From Bdellovibrionia bacterium (GTDB lineage: Bacteria; Bdellovibrionota; Bdellovibrionia; Bdellovibrionales; JAUICD01), in contig JAUICD010000028.1 in the NCBI GenBank assembly GCA_030427965.1, positions 1-41,220 on the forward strand: DNA of 41,220 bases, read 5' to 3'. The notes under the pieces are model-generated. The model had not been told where the DNA came from, ran no database searches, and saw only the letters and a list, made by a program, of their open reading frames with translations. The position numbers and the translations under genes were made by a program. How positions within the stretch are numbered: the stretch's first letter is position 1; every line of letters begins with the position of its first letter. Below are positions 1 through 9,552 of the stretch, piece by piece.

Positions 1-609
1 ATTTATCTGGACCAAGAAAAGTTCCCAGAGGCCATTAAGGAACTCAATGCGCTTGTGGAATTGAGCCCAGAAAATATTCTAGCTCATCGATTGCTCGCAC
101 GCACTTTACTCAAACTTCAAATGCCCAAAGAGGCTCTTCGTGCATTTAAGATGGTTTTATTCTTAAATCCAGATGACGCTGATTCACATAAAAATGTACA
201 GCTACTGGAAAGCCTAACTGCCGACGAATTTGACGATGAAGTTTTTGATATGAAACCTGTTCAAGGAGCCGCTGAAGCACTGAACCCTGAGCCCATTTCT
301 CCCCTTAAGGGAGATCTACGCCCACAGGGCACTGCAAAGCGCCAAAGAGTGCTTGAAAGGGTACTTTCTTTAACAGATGCATTTATTGTCCGAAATGACA
401 TCGACAAAGCGCTCCAAACACTAGAAGATGCAGAGAATCAATTGGGCCCACACCCAGAGTTTGAGAAAAGATTTTCATTTTTAAAATCCAGGTCTGATTC
501 TGAATTCACCCCAGAATCAAGCTCTCCCCCACCTCCTCAGAAACCATCTGAGAAAGTACGGCAACTTGAACGGCTTTTAGATCGAATTGAACTGAGAAGA
601 AAAAACTAA
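1..609 (+). CDS. TPR-repeat protein, 5' end cut by window edge
   Basis: The reading frame is open from base 1 to a TAA at 607-609, so the gene starts left of the window; a GTG at 55 is internal to the frame and not a convincing start. The visible N-terminal part reads as tetratricopeptide repeats: YLDQEKFPEAIKELNALVEL is followed by a second unit with LLKLQMPKEALRAFKMVL and NPDD, the usual TPR spacing of helix pairs. The middle (about residues 75-115 of the visible part) is acidic and proline-rich, and the C-terminus is a charged helix ending in RLLDRIELRRKN. TPR proteins are protein-protein scaffolds; the partner cannot be named. It lies 74 bp upstream of efp in the same direction. The assignment to TPR is good, the function unknown. 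Confidence 0.75.
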   Translation: MYLDQEKFPEAIKELNALVELSPENILAHRLLARTLLKLQMPKEALRAFKMVLFLNPDDADSHKNVQLLESLTADEFDDEVFDMKPVQGAAEALNPEPISPLKGDLRPQGTAKRQRVLERVLSLTDAFIVRNDIDKALQTLEDAENQLGPHPEFEKRFSFLKSRSDSEFTPESSSPPPPQKPSEKVRQLERLLDRIELRRKN

Positions 610-683
610 GAATACACCCGAATCCCTTTACCCCCATCCCACATAAATGATAGTAAATTCATTCAAATTCAAACGAGGTTGAG

Positions 684-1247
684 ATGCACGAAACAAATGA
701 TTTTAGAAAAGGGTTAAAAATCTTATTGGACAACGATCCCTATATTGTTTTGGATTTTCAACATGTCAAACCAGGAAAGGGAAATCAATTCACTCGTTGC
801 AAACTCAGAAATATGATCACAGGCTCAAACCTTGAAAGAACATTTAAGTCTGGAGAAAAATTTGGCGTTCCAGATGTTGACGCAAGAGAAGTTGCTTTTC
901 TTTACAAAGACGACACTGGAAACCACTTCATGGACCAAACTTCGTATGATCAGTTCACACTGAGTGATGAAGAGGTCGGTGAAGCTTCAAACTTTTTGAT
1001 CGAAAATCTCAAAGTCAGCATTCTCTTTTTCAACAATAAGGCCATCGGGATAGATGTCCCCAATCAAGTGGAATTGGCTGTGGCCAAAACTGATCCCGGC
1101 CTAAAGGGCAATACCGTCTCTGGTGGGAACAAGCCTGCCACTATGGAAACAGGCCTTGTCGTCCAAGTCCCACTTCACATCAACGAAGGGGAAACTCTAA
1201 AAATCGACACTCGTACAAACGAGTACTTAGAAAGAGTCAATAAGTAG
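684..1247 (+). CDS. efp: Elongation factor P
   Basis: Elongation factor P binds ribosomes stalled on polyproline stretches and promotes peptide-bond formation in the cytoplasm. The 187-residue length is standard for the family. The N-terminal KOW-like domain carries the conserved loop KPGKGNQF with Lys32 at its tip, the position that is beta-lysylated, rhamnosylated (as Arg) or otherwise modified in other bacteria. The C-terminus has the typical GETLKIDTRTNEYLERV signature of EF-P domain III. The ATG start at 684 is preceded by CGAGGTTGAG, a good ribosome-binding site. A lysine at the tip suggests an EpmA-type or unmodified factor rather than the EarP (Arg) type; no modification gene is seen in the window. 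Confidence 0.97.
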   Translation: MHETNDFRKGLKILLDNDPYIVLDFQHVKPGKGNQFTRCKLRNMITGSNLERTFKSGEKFGVPDVDAREVAFLYKDDTGNHFMDQTSYDQFTLSDEEVGEASNFLIENLKVSILFFNNKAIGIDVPNQVELAVAKTDPGLKGNTVSGGNKPATMETGLVVQVPLHINEGETLKIDTRTNEYLERVNK

Positions 1248-1321
1248 ACCTTTACTAGGCAAATCCTTCCCTACCGAAGATCGAGCTAGCCTCGCCGATT
1301 TGGAATATGTCATAGATAATG

Positions 1322-1353
1322 GACTATACCATTACCATAGGTAAGACATAGTC
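1322..1353. other. Nested inverted repeat downstream of efp
   Basis: GACTAT (1322-1327) pairs with ATAGTC (1348-1353), and inside it TTACC (1332-1336) pairs with GGTAA (1340-1344) around an ATA loop. It lies between efp and the TTG-started gene at 1366 and ends 12 bases before that start. There is no run of T after it, so it is not a standard intrinsic terminator on the plus strand; it may be a leader structure or an operator. Confidence 0.45.
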
Positions 1354-1365
1354 TATAGGGGCAAC

Positions 1366-2415
1366 TTGGATATCAGCGTTGAATTGGAAATTCGAAATCG
1401 TTTACTCGGTGAGGAAGACCCGGCACTTATCACAGACGATCTCTTTAAACGATGGCTTAACGGAAGCTTAAGCATTCAAGATGTACGTACTACAGTTTCA
1501 TTTGCAATTTTACTTGGCTTCCAGTCCTCACTCTTTTCACAATTTTCTCTTCTGATACGAAAAAACCGTCAACTCGAGTGGTCTCTTGTTTTGGATCTTT
1601 TATCAAAAGAAGAAAATGTTCCAGACGCAGAGTTTTATTCTGAAGTGCTTGCTGGAGTTGAGCATGAACCCCACTTTGAAACCATCGCATTTGCTCCATT
1701 TCCATCCAAAAAAGAAGTTCAAGTCGATGCTATTTTTAAGCGAGCAAAACAATTTCACAGAGAAAAATGGGAAACTGAAAAAAAGCACGATCTCAAAAGA
1801 ATCATGGAATGGAAAGAGGTCGGAAAACGCCGAGAGGCTTCCAAACGTTTGAATCATCTGCTCTTACAATATCCAAACGACGATCTTCTTAAAAGGCTAC
1901 AAAAAGAATTGCCTGAATTTGAATACCAAAGCCTTCCAACTCCTAGAAAAGAATTGGATCCCATACAAGTTTTAAATCAGCAAATTGAAAAAGAGGATCG
2001 TGAAGTTATTCTTGCAGCAAGAAAAGGAATCATTAAATCCATGCTCAAGATTGCAAAGCGTTCTAAAAAGCAAGCTTATGATATCGCGGTCAATTTACAC
2101 ATTATGAAAGATTTTGATTCAGCACTCATATGTCTAGAAAAATTAAAACCAAAACTCTCAGTTCTTTCTTTGAAACTTGAAATTTTGTTGGAAGCAAATC
2201 GAAATTTAGATGCACTCACTCTTTGTGATGAAATTGACGAAAAGTACGCCGATCAACCAGAGATTCATTTTTCAACAATGTACTCACGTGCACTTGCCCT
2301 CTGGGGGCTTAACGAAAAAACAGCAGCCATTGGACTTATGGCTGAAATCACCAAGCAACAACCAGACTTCAGGTCCGCTCACTCCATTGTACTTAGGTGG
2401 AGGGCTGACTCTTGA
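1366..2415 (+). CDS. Hypothetical helical-repeat (TPR-like) protein upstream of tamB
   Basis: This 349-residue protein has no signal peptide or membrane segment and is rich in Lys, Glu and Leu. I do not recognise a named family. The second half reads as degenerate alpha-helical repeats of TPR type, for example MKDFDSALICLEKLKPK, ANRNLDALTLCDEIDEK and LNEKTAAIGLMAEITKQQPD. The start is a TTG at 1366 with TAGGGGCAAC immediately upstream. Its TGA stop overlaps the TTG start of tamB (bases 2412-2415), so the two are translationally coupled, which suggests a role connected with the envelope assembly genes that follow. It is probably a cytoplasmic scaffold; that is inference from composition and context only. 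Confidence 0.75.
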   Translation: MDISVELEIRNRLLGEEDPALITDDLFKRWLNGSLSIQDVRTTVSFAILLGFQSSLFSQFSLLIRKNRQLEWSLVLDLLSKEENVPDAEFYSEVLAGVEHEPHFETIAFAPFPSKKEVQVDAIFKRAKQFHREKWETEKKHDLKRIMEWKEVGKRREASKRLNHLLLQYPNDDLLKRLQKELPEFEYQSLPTPRKELDPIQVLNQQIEKEDREVILAARKGIIKSMLKIAKRSKKQAYDIAVNLHIMKDFDSALICLEKLKPKLSVLSLKLEILLEANRNLDALTLCDEIDEKYADQPEIHFSTMYSRALALWGLNEKTAAIGLMAEITKQQPDFRSAHSIVLRWRADS

Positions 2416-5400
2416 AGAAAAACCAATGGAAGATCATAGGAGCCTTTCTTCTTATAGCCGCATTCTCTTCCTTACTTGGTTTTTTCTATACCTATCATTG
2501 GCCACAAGCAAAAAGTTGGGCACGAATTCAAATTGCTGAAAAAACAAAAGACCAAGCTTTTCACGTTCTTCCAGGAAATATCAGTGTAAGCGCTATCCCT
2601 TTGGCACTTCATCTTCACAAAGTTCAATTCCGACCTCAACAGGGGAATGAAGAGTTTATGAAACCCTTTACCATTCAAAAACTTTCTTTTCGTATAGGCA
2701 TTGAAAGCTTTTTAAGTGGACATTTCCGACTTGCCGAAATTGGAATACGAGGGGTCGACTTAGATCTTCGTCTCAAAAGAGAGAAAAAAACGCCTCCTCA
2801 AAAACTTCCAGAAAAGGATGAGCCTCTTGCAAAAAAACTTTTTCCTGATTTGAAATTATCACGCGAACTATTCTTACAGGCACTAGATATTCCTCTGCAA
2901 AGCGTTACCATCAAAAAAGCACAAATCAAAGTTCAATACGAAGCCACCCCAGACACTCTTGAAATTTATGGACTAAACCTCCTAATCGACAATCGCTCCT
3001 CTGCAGCCTACATAGAACTTGATATTCCAAAACTCTCGTATATTAAACAAATCAAAGACAACAAACCCGTCATCTCAACTGTGGCCTTAGAAACTCGAAC
3101 CCTAATAGAGCCGGATCGGCTTTCCATACCTTCATTTAAGCTTCATCGCTCCAAATCTTTTGTCGTTGCATCAGGTACAACAGAACTTGATATCTCAAAG
3201 CTTGAAGCAAAAAATGCTCAACTGAATCTACGGACTCGAATTGGATTAAGTGAGGCACAACAATGGGCGTTGGCTCTTTACCCTGAACTGAAGTTACCAA
3301 ATTTTTATGGAACTTTAAATTTTGAAACAGAGCTTCGCCACCGTGGGAAACTTGAAGCTGCTGCTTTTCAAGTCAATGGAAGCAATTTGAAAATCGACAA
3401 CTACATCATAGGTAAAGTTCAAGGAGTTGGAACCGTCGATCAAAACAATCTTAGAATTCCTAGCATACAGATCAAGAATCGCCTCAACGACATTTTTTTA
3501 CATGATTTAAATTTAGAACTTTCAAACAAATTCAAATTCAAAACAACTGCAGAGGCAAAATCTTTTGAACTCCATCAATTACTAAAAGACATCAATGTTG
3601 GTGACATCCCAGTGCATCTCAGGGCAAAAACAAAAATCCCTTGTGAAGGACAACTCAAAAAAGGTTTCTTCGTAAAGTGTGAAGGACGAGTCAAAGTCAC
3701 AAATTTTTTAGCACACTCAGGAAATATAAATAAACCTGTAACAACCTTTGAAGAGGCTGACCTCCAAGGTCACGTTGTTGTAGATTCAAAAGAAGTTAGA
3801 ATTGAAAGCGAAATTTTTATAGGTGATGATCGAGGGCGGGCTTATGGAAAAGTTGAATATGCAAATGGATTTCGGTTTGACTATGAAAGTCCTAATTTCT
3901 CATTTAAAAATTTGACAAATTTAGCAAATCTCAAATTTGAAGGTTCCACCTCCATTCGTGGCCACATCGAAGGCAATTCAAAGTATGCCACATTTGTCAT
4001 AGATTTACTTACAGACAATTTTTGGTTTGAAGACTACGGAATAGGAAAAGCAAAAACAACGCTTCTCTACAAGAAAGGCTCCATCTACCTCAACAACATC
4101 CACTCCAACTTCAACAACTCAATCTTTAAGGGCAACACTCGTATCAATCTTCTTGATGAAACAATCTCTGCAAAAATCCATTCTCCCAAATTTGAACTCG
4201 GCGATCTTCAGCAGGCATTCAGTAGAAAAACGCAATTGCCATTTGAAGCCTATGGCTTGGGAAGTGCCAATGTAGAAGTTAGTGGACCATTTGAGTTTAC
4301 AAAACTCACCTATAAGTTAAATGCAAGTGCAAGTCGACTTCTTGTTGCCAACGAAACATTTGATCAACTTTCTCTGAATATACAAGCTCAAAAAGGACAA
4401 GTGCGACTCAAAGACTTCTTGCTCACAAAAGGTGATGGAAGGGCTCAAGCTCGCGGAAAGGGATTTCCCAGTGGGCAGATTGATGTCAACGTAGAAGGAA
4501 GAGATTTCTACTTGGAACAAAGTCAATTTCTCAATTCCATTGGTTTAAAGGTGGCCGGACAAAACGATTATAGAATGACTATCAAAGGACATGTTTTTGA
4601 ACCAACTGTAAAAGTGGATGGTGAACTCAGCGAGCTCTCAATTGCCTCAGCCCAGTTCCCTTCCTCAAAGTACAAACTTGAGCTTCACAAAACCTATATT
4701 GTAATCACAGGTAATTTCTTTGAAGAACAAATAAAAATTGATGCTCAAATCCCTTTCAGTAAAAACCTCCCCTTTCGATTCAACTCTACTGTAGAGGACT
4801 TTGACTTTTCCCCTCTTCTTGCCATCACTAGTGACGTTTCCCGCAATGGTGATTACTCAACAAAAGTTAGTTTTGTCACAAAACTCGAATCACCATCCAA
4901 TTGGCTATGGAATGCTCGCGGTCAAATAGACCTTAAGAATCTTCGTATTCAAAGAGGATTGAACGAACTCTATCTCGAAAACCCTGCTTCAATACTCTTT
5001 GATAAAGGGCAAATGAATTTGAAAGAAATTGTTTTAAATGGAGATAACACTTTACTTAAAATCAATGCTAAAAACTCACGAAAAGACAATCTCAACATTG
5101 GGATCAATGGAAAGGTTGAGACTAGCCTTATCTCATTTCTAACTCCCTTTCTCTCTGAACTGAGAGGAGTTTTAAGTATCTCAGCAGACATACGAGGAAG
5201 TGCAAATAATGCTAAAATCATTGGATCTGCATTTATAGATGGGGCTTATGCACAGTTGGCTGATTTCCCCCATCCCTTTGAAGACATCAGATCTGATATC
5301 TTGTTTAATGAATCTCGAATCATCATCAACCATTTCCAAAGCCGATTCACTTCAGGTAAGATCTCAGGAGATGGTAGCGTCAATATTTTGGGACTACGTG

Positions 5401-6440
5401 AGTTTGATACACGACTTAATATTTCGATGAAGAATGGAAAGCTAAGGATTCCTGAAGGAGTTGTCAGTGAGGGGGATGCAGAGCTCTCGATCACAGGGAG
5501 ATGGTTTCCATTTCTATTAAAAGGCGACTACTTTGTCAAAAGCGCGATGATTCGAAAAGAATTTGATGATGAAAACGGGGGGGCGGGTAAAATCAAGCGA
5601 TCTATCTACCTTCCTGAATATATAATCAAAGGCGGAAAATCACAAACTCTCAATCTAGATATCAACACATTTGTGGATCGAAACGCATCAATAAAAAATA
5701 GCCTCATTGATGCCGAGATGTTTGGAAATATTCGAATACTCGGAACTCCTGAAGAACCTCGATTTCTAGGAGACATTCAACTTGGCAAAGGAGGGGAATT
5801 CTTCTTTCGAGATACACCATTTGAAATCAGCGCTGCTCAGTTTCGTTTTAAAAACACAGAAGATATCAATCCTGAAATGTATCTTACCGCAAGTTCAAGA
5901 GTCAAAGAGTACGATATTACATTGACTGTACAAGGAACTGCCAAAAATTATCAAATACAATTTCAAAGCACTCCTCCACTGAGTGAGCAAGACATTATTT
6001 CACTCCTTGCTCTTGGAGTAACAAATTCTGAGATGGAACAAATTTCCTCAGATGAACAATTGAACAAAAATAGTTATGAAATTGGATCTGCCATCATTTC
6101 TCAAAACCCTTTAGGTAAAGCCATCAAGGAGAAAACAGGTTTTGAGTTTAAATTTTCATCAGCTGTGGATGACACAGATGATGTTGATAGCCCAAAAGCA
6201 GTACCAAAAGTTATTATTTCCAGACAATGGACACCCAAAATCGGAACAAGCCTCAGCCGAACCCTTGGCGACACAGCTACCCAGGATTTTAAAGTGGAAT
6301 ATCAACTCAACGAGAAAATTTCTGTCATTGGAAGCTGGGAGGACAAAGAAAGTCAATCCAACACAGAAACTCAGGGAGCTCAGGAAGAATCTACGGATGT
6401 ACTTGGAATCGACCTTCGTTATAGGATAGAGTTCAAATAA
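2412..6440 (+). CDS. tamB: TamB-like translocation/assembly module protein (AsmA-like, DUF490)
   Basis: TamB-family proteins are anchored in the inner membrane and span the periplasm as a long beta-rich groove; they are implicated with an Omp85 partner in outer-membrane protein insertion and in phospholipid transport to the outer membrane. The 1342-residue protein has an N-terminal signal anchor (about residues 8-28), a long region of repeated beta-strand segments such as SIRGHIEGNSKY and GTRINLLDETISAKI, and a C-terminal TamB/DUF490 domain: LGTPEEPRFLGDIQLGKG near residue 1120, the LSEQDIISLLALG motif, and a strand-rich tail ending DLRYRIEFK. The start is TTG at 2412, overlapping the preceding stop. 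The TAA stop overlaps the ATG of the Omp85 gene by one base, the classic tamB/tamA-type coupling. Confidence 0.9.
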   Translation: MKKNQWKIIGAFLLIAAFSSLLGFFYTYHWPQAKSWARIQIAEKTKDQAFHVLPGNISVSAIPLALHLHKVQFRPQQGNEEFMKPFTIQKLSFRIGIESFLSGHFRLAEIGIRGVDLDLRLKREKKTPPQKLPEKDEPLAKKLFPDLKLSRELFLQALDIPLQSVTIKKAQIKVQYEATPDTLEIYGLNLLIDNRSSAAYIELDIPKLSYIKQIKDNKPVISTVALETRTLIEPDRLSIPSFKLHRSKSFVVASGTTELDISKLEAKNAQLNLRTRIGLSEAQQWALALYPELKLPNFYGTLNFETELRHRGKLEAAAFQVNGSNLKIDNYIIGKVQGVGTVDQNNLRIPSIQIKNRLNDIFLHDLNLELSNKFKFKTTAEAKSFELHQLLKDINVGDIPVHLRAKTKIPCEGQLKKGFFVKCEGRVKVTNFLAHSGNINKPVTTFEEADLQGHVVVDSKEVRIESEIFIGDDRGRAYGKVEYANGFRFDYESPNFSFKNLTNLANLKFEGSTSIRGHIEGNSKYATFVIDLLTDNFWFEDYGIGKAKTTLLYKKGSIYLNNIHSNFNNSIFKGNTRINLLDETISAKIHSPKFELGDLQQAFSRKTQLPFEAYGLGSANVEVSGPFEFTKLTYKLNASASRLLVANETFDQLSLNIQAQKGQVRLKDFLLTKGDGRAQARGKGFPSGQIDVNVEGRDFYLEQSQFLNSIGLKVAGQNDYRMTIKGHVFEPTVKVDGELSELSIASAQFPSSKYKLELHKTYIVITGNFFEEQIKIDAQIPFSKNLPFRFNSTVEDFDFSPLLAITSDVSRNGDYSTKVSFVTKLESPSNWLWNARGQIDLKNLRIQRGLNELYLENPASILFDKGQMNLKEIVLNGDNTLLKINAKNSRKDNLNIGINGKVETSLISFLTPFLSELRGVLSISADIRGSANNAKIIGSAFIDGAYAQLADFPHPFEDIRSDILFNESRIIINHFQSRFTSGKISGDGSVNILGLREFDTRLNISMKNGKLRIPEGVVSEGDAELSITGRWFPFLLKGDYFVKSAMIRKEFDDENGGAGKIKRSIYLPEYIIKGGKSQTLNLDINTFVDRNASIKNSLIDAEMFGNIRILGTPEEPRFLGDIQLGKGGEFFFRDTPFEISAAQFRFKNTEDINPEMYLTASSRVKEYDITLTVQGTAKNYQIQFQSTPPLSEQDIISLLALGVTNSEMEQISSDEQLNKNSYEIGSAIISQNPLGKAIKEKTGFEFKFSSAVDDTDDVDSPKAVPKVIISRQWTPKIGTSLSRTLGDTATQDFKVEYQLNEKISVIGSWEDKESQSNTETQGAQEESTDVLGIDLRYRIEFK

Positions 6441-9193
6441 TGATTCGACTCACTCTCCTCTTTTTTGTACTTCTGTTTTCCCTCGACACTCTCGCATCAA
6501 GAGCTAAGTTGATTGGTATTAAGAGCGAACATATTAAAACTTTACAAAACGAAAGAATTATAAAGTCTGATTACACACTTTCTGAAATCGACCACCTTAT
6601 CCGACGAATTTATCTAATGCGAGGATACGAATCCGTTCGAGGCAAACAAACCTCCAATGGCAGTTGGGTAATCACAGCCTCCCCACTTCGAGAAATCGTT
6701 GGATTTGAAGTCATTGGAAACACCAATGTTTTAGAGGAAAACATCATAAGCCGTCTTCGAATGAAAAAGGGAGATCGAATAGATCGAGCAAAAATTCTTT
6801 CAGGTGCCTCTCGGGTCAAAGATCTATATGCCGAAAATGGATACCTCAACGCCGAAATTTCAATTTCATTTAAAGAAGAAAAAGCTGGGGCTGTCACAAT
6901 TTTAATTCATGTTGATGAAAGCCACCCTTGCCTTATCAAAAGCGTGAGATTTTTAAGCTCCAATCTCTCCCTCTCTAACAAACTCAATGAAATCGGTGCT
7001 CAATTGATAGATTCCAAATACAATGAGTCCCAAATATTAAAAGTACAAGGCGAAATAAGCGAATACTTTCAAGAAAACAGATATATCACAACAAACTTAC
7101 GTGGCCCTGAAATACGTTTTAACAAAAACCAAAGTCAAGCGACGCTCACATACACAGTTGAACGCCCCTATAAGTTCACTATTTTGTTTAACAACAATCA
7201 GTTTTTCTCAATCTCAGATCTAAGAAGAGCATTAAAGTTTGATGAGAACAAAAACTATGGATTAAATCCAGCTCCAACACTATTAACACGACTTGAGGAA
7301 TTCTATGTCGAGAATGGCTTCTCCAAAGCCAAAATTAGTTTTGATGAAAAGCTTTCAGCAAAATCATTTGAACGAACTGTTATCTTTGACATAGACGAAG
7401 GCGAAAGAACAAGAATCAGTAGACTTGAAGTTGTAGGAAGAAATACAGATCGCCTCACTGAGTATCGAGACTTTGTGTACAAAAACAGCAGCTCCCTTAT
7501 ACAATCCAACTATTACTACCGCAAAGATCTTGAAATTGGAGCTCAAAACCTTATCACACAACTTCAAAACGAAGGTTACCTAAAAGCTCGCATACAATCC
7601 TTAAACGAAGTCTATATTCAAGAGAACAAATACGTACAATTGAAACTTATAATAGATGAGGGACCACTAACGCGAATTCGTGGAATACGTGTGAAAGGAA
7701 ATACAGTATTCAAAGACAAGAAAATTATTGATCTCTTGGGATTAAAATCCGGGCGCCCACTTCAGCTTTATAAATTTGAGTCAGGGCTTTCAAAAATCGA
7801 AAATACTTACTTCGAACTTGGATATCTAGATGCACACATTAAAAACAAAAAAGCAGACATTATCCATTACAAAAACCAAAATGCTTTGGCTCAAATTAAT
7901 ATCGAAATTCACGAAGGACCACAAGTGAAAGTGGGGCGAATTATTTTAGATGGAAATATTCGAACAAAAGACTACGTACTTTTGAATGAATTGGAATTTG
8001 ATATCGGTGACACTCTAACACCCGAGAGACTCAGGAACAGCCAGTACCAACTGCAAAACACAGGTCTATTCACTGAAGTTGAAATCTCCTTACTTGAACG
8101 TGGATCAGAAATTGCCTCACGTACAGTTGTTATAAAAGTGAACGAACGAGATCCAGGAGTGTTTTCATTTGGAACCGGAGTTAATAACGAATACAATTTT
8201 ACAGTTCGGGGCTTCTTAGGTCTGAGCTATCGAAACCTGGGTGGCACTGCACGGGGGCTAAGCTCAAGAGTGGAATTGAGACGTGTCACTGATGTTAGCT
8301 TTCTTGAGCATGCCGTAAGTCTTGGTTATTACGAGCCCTTTATCTTCAATTCACGAACTCGAGGGCGCGCAAACATATCTAACTCAACAAATATTTATTC
8401 AAGAGACAATGAAGAGGATTTACTTATTGCTCAAGATATTACTGAACTGAATCTTCTTTTAGAAAGAGAGCTCACTCGAAAAATCAAAACCTCGTGGAGC
8501 CTATGGGGCCTTGAGGTCTCAAGACGTTACAATGAAGATTCCGGTGAAGTCGTTGAAGGACAAAACATTGGCTCAACAGGTCCTCGCTTTGAAATGGACT
8601 ATAGAAACAATCCCTTTCAAGCCACAAAAGGGACTTACACCAACTTTTCAGCAGACTATGCAGACCCTGCACTTGGTTCAACTCGACAAATTCGTTTTAT
8701 CCGTCTCACTGCAGGTTTTAATTTCTATATTCCAATTTACGGATCCAGCCTGGTCTTTGCAAATTCCTTTCGAGGGGGGTATGTATCAAACTTAAATCCA
8801 AATATAAGTGAAGTTCCTGAAACGAAAGGCTTTTTCCTAGGCGGACGGGCCACCATCCGTGGATTCGACCCCAATTCAATCCCTGACAAAGAAGACATCG
8901 GTATTGACACAGAAACACCTCTCACCGTTCCTGTCGACAGTCACTTTTATCTTGTGAAATCTGAAATTCGATTTCCAATTTATGGAGCACTGGGTGGCGT
9001 TGCATTTTACGATGGTGGTGCAGTAAAAATCACAGATCACAAACTCCCAGACGAATATCGAGATTCATGGGGTCTAGGAATCCGCATCAATACCCCAGTT
9101 GGTCCCCTAAGTGCGGAGTACGGTTTTAAACTCGATCGAGATCCTTCCAAAGAGTCTGAAGGTCGATTTCACTTTTCAATCGGTACCTTTTAA
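6440..9193 (+). CDS. Omp85 (BamA/TamA) outer-membrane protein with about seven POTRA domains
   Basis: Omp85 proteins are outer-membrane beta-barrels that insert other barrel proteins; periplasmic POTRA domains bind partners. A signal peptide (residues 1-20, ending DTLAS) is followed by about seven POTRA-like units: roughly 21-85 (degenerate), 86-160 (IVGFEVIGNTNV), 164-242, 243-321, 323-408 (ISRLEVVGRNTD), 409-494 (IRGIRVKGNTVF) and 495-572 (VGRIILDGNIRTKDYV). The barrel (about 575-917) carries the loop-6 signature GGRATIRGF and ends in a terminal Phe (FHFSIGTF), a beta-signal. E. coli BamA has five POTRAs and TamA three. Start ATG overlaps the tamB stop. Adjacency argues for a TamA role; POTRA number does not fit TamA, so this may be a BamA-like or combined protein. 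I leave the symbol open. Confidence 0.9.
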   Translation: MIRLTLLFFVLLFSLDTLASRAKLIGIKSEHIKTLQNERIIKSDYTLSEIDHLIRRIYLMRGYESVRGKQTSNGSWVITASPLREIVGFEVIGNTNVLEENIISRLRMKKGDRIDRAKILSGASRVKDLYAENGYLNAEISISFKEEKAGAVTILIHVDESHPCLIKSVRFLSSNLSLSNKLNEIGAQLIDSKYNESQILKVQGEISEYFQENRYITTNLRGPEIRFNKNQSQATLTYTVERPYKFTILFNNNQFFSISDLRRALKFDENKNYGLNPAPTLLTRLEEFYVENGFSKAKISFDEKLSAKSFERTVIFDIDEGERTRISRLEVVGRNTDRLTEYRDFVYKNSSSLIQSNYYYRKDLEIGAQNLITQLQNEGYLKARIQSLNEVYIQENKYVQLKLIIDEGPLTRIRGIRVKGNTVFKDKKIIDLLGLKSGRPLQLYKFESGLSKIENTYFELGYLDAHIKNKKADIIHYKNQNALAQINIEIHEGPQVKVGRIILDGNIRTKDYVLLNELEFDIGDTLTPERLRNSQYQLQNTGLFTEVEISLLERGSEIASRTVVIKVNERDPGVFSFGTGVNNEYNFTVRGFLGLSYRNLGGTARGLSSRVELRRVTDVSFLEHAVSLGYYEPFIFNSRTRGRANISNSTNIYSRDNEEDLLIAQDITELNLLLERELTRKIKTSWSLWGLEVSRRYNEDSGEVVEGQNIGSTGPRFEMDYRNNPFQATKGTYTNFSADYADPALGSTRQIRFIRLTAGFNFYIPIYGSSLVFANSFRGGYVSNLNPNISEVPETKGFFLGGRATIRGFDPNSIPDKEDIGIDTETPLTVPVDSHFYLVKSEIRFPIYGALGGVAFYDGGAVKITDHKLPDEYRDSWGLGIRINTPVGPLSAEYGFKLDRDPSKESEGRFHFSIGTF

Positions 9194-9221
9194 AAACAGA
9201 TTGTGTTAATCTACTTCCACT

Positions 9222-9542
9222 ATGAGCGATCGTCAAAAAACGGAAACAGAGGGCGGCGTTGCAGTTGCCGAGAAGACAAAGACTCAGCCTCCACCCATGT
9301 ATAAGGTCTTACTTCTCAATGATGATTTTACTCCTATGGATTTTGTCATTCATGTTCTAAAAAAATTTTTCAATAAGACCAATGATGAATCCGTGGCAGT
9401 TATGCTTCAAGTCCATAATAATGGTTCAGGGATTGCCGGAGTTTTCCAATATGAAGTTGCCGAAATGAAGGTGCACCAAGTCAACAAATATGCAAGAGCA
9501 AACGATCATCCACTCAAGTGCGTTCTTGAAAAAGATGAATGA
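9222..9542 (+). CDS. clpS: ClpS, ATP-dependent Clp protease adaptor
   Basis: ClpS is the bacterial N-recognin: it binds N-terminal Leu, Phe, Tyr or Trp and delivers such proteins to ClpA. The 106-residue protein has a flexible N-terminal tail (about 1-25) and a folded core with the diagnostic [12 protein letters not shown] motif, whose Asn-Asp-Asp contacts the substrate alpha-amino group, and [12 protein letters not shown], which carries the conserved His of the pocket. The core ends KCVLEKDE. The start is ATG 9222 with only a weak upstream Shine-Dalgarno. clpA follows ten bases after its stop, the usual clpS-clpA operon. Confidence 0.97.
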   Translation: MSDRQKTETEGGVAVAEKTKTQPPPMYKVLLLNDDFTPMDFVIHVLKKFFNKTNDESVAVMLQVHNNGSGIAGVFQYEVAEMKVHQVNKYARANDHPLKCVLEKDE

Positions 9543-9552
9543 GGAGGCAAAA

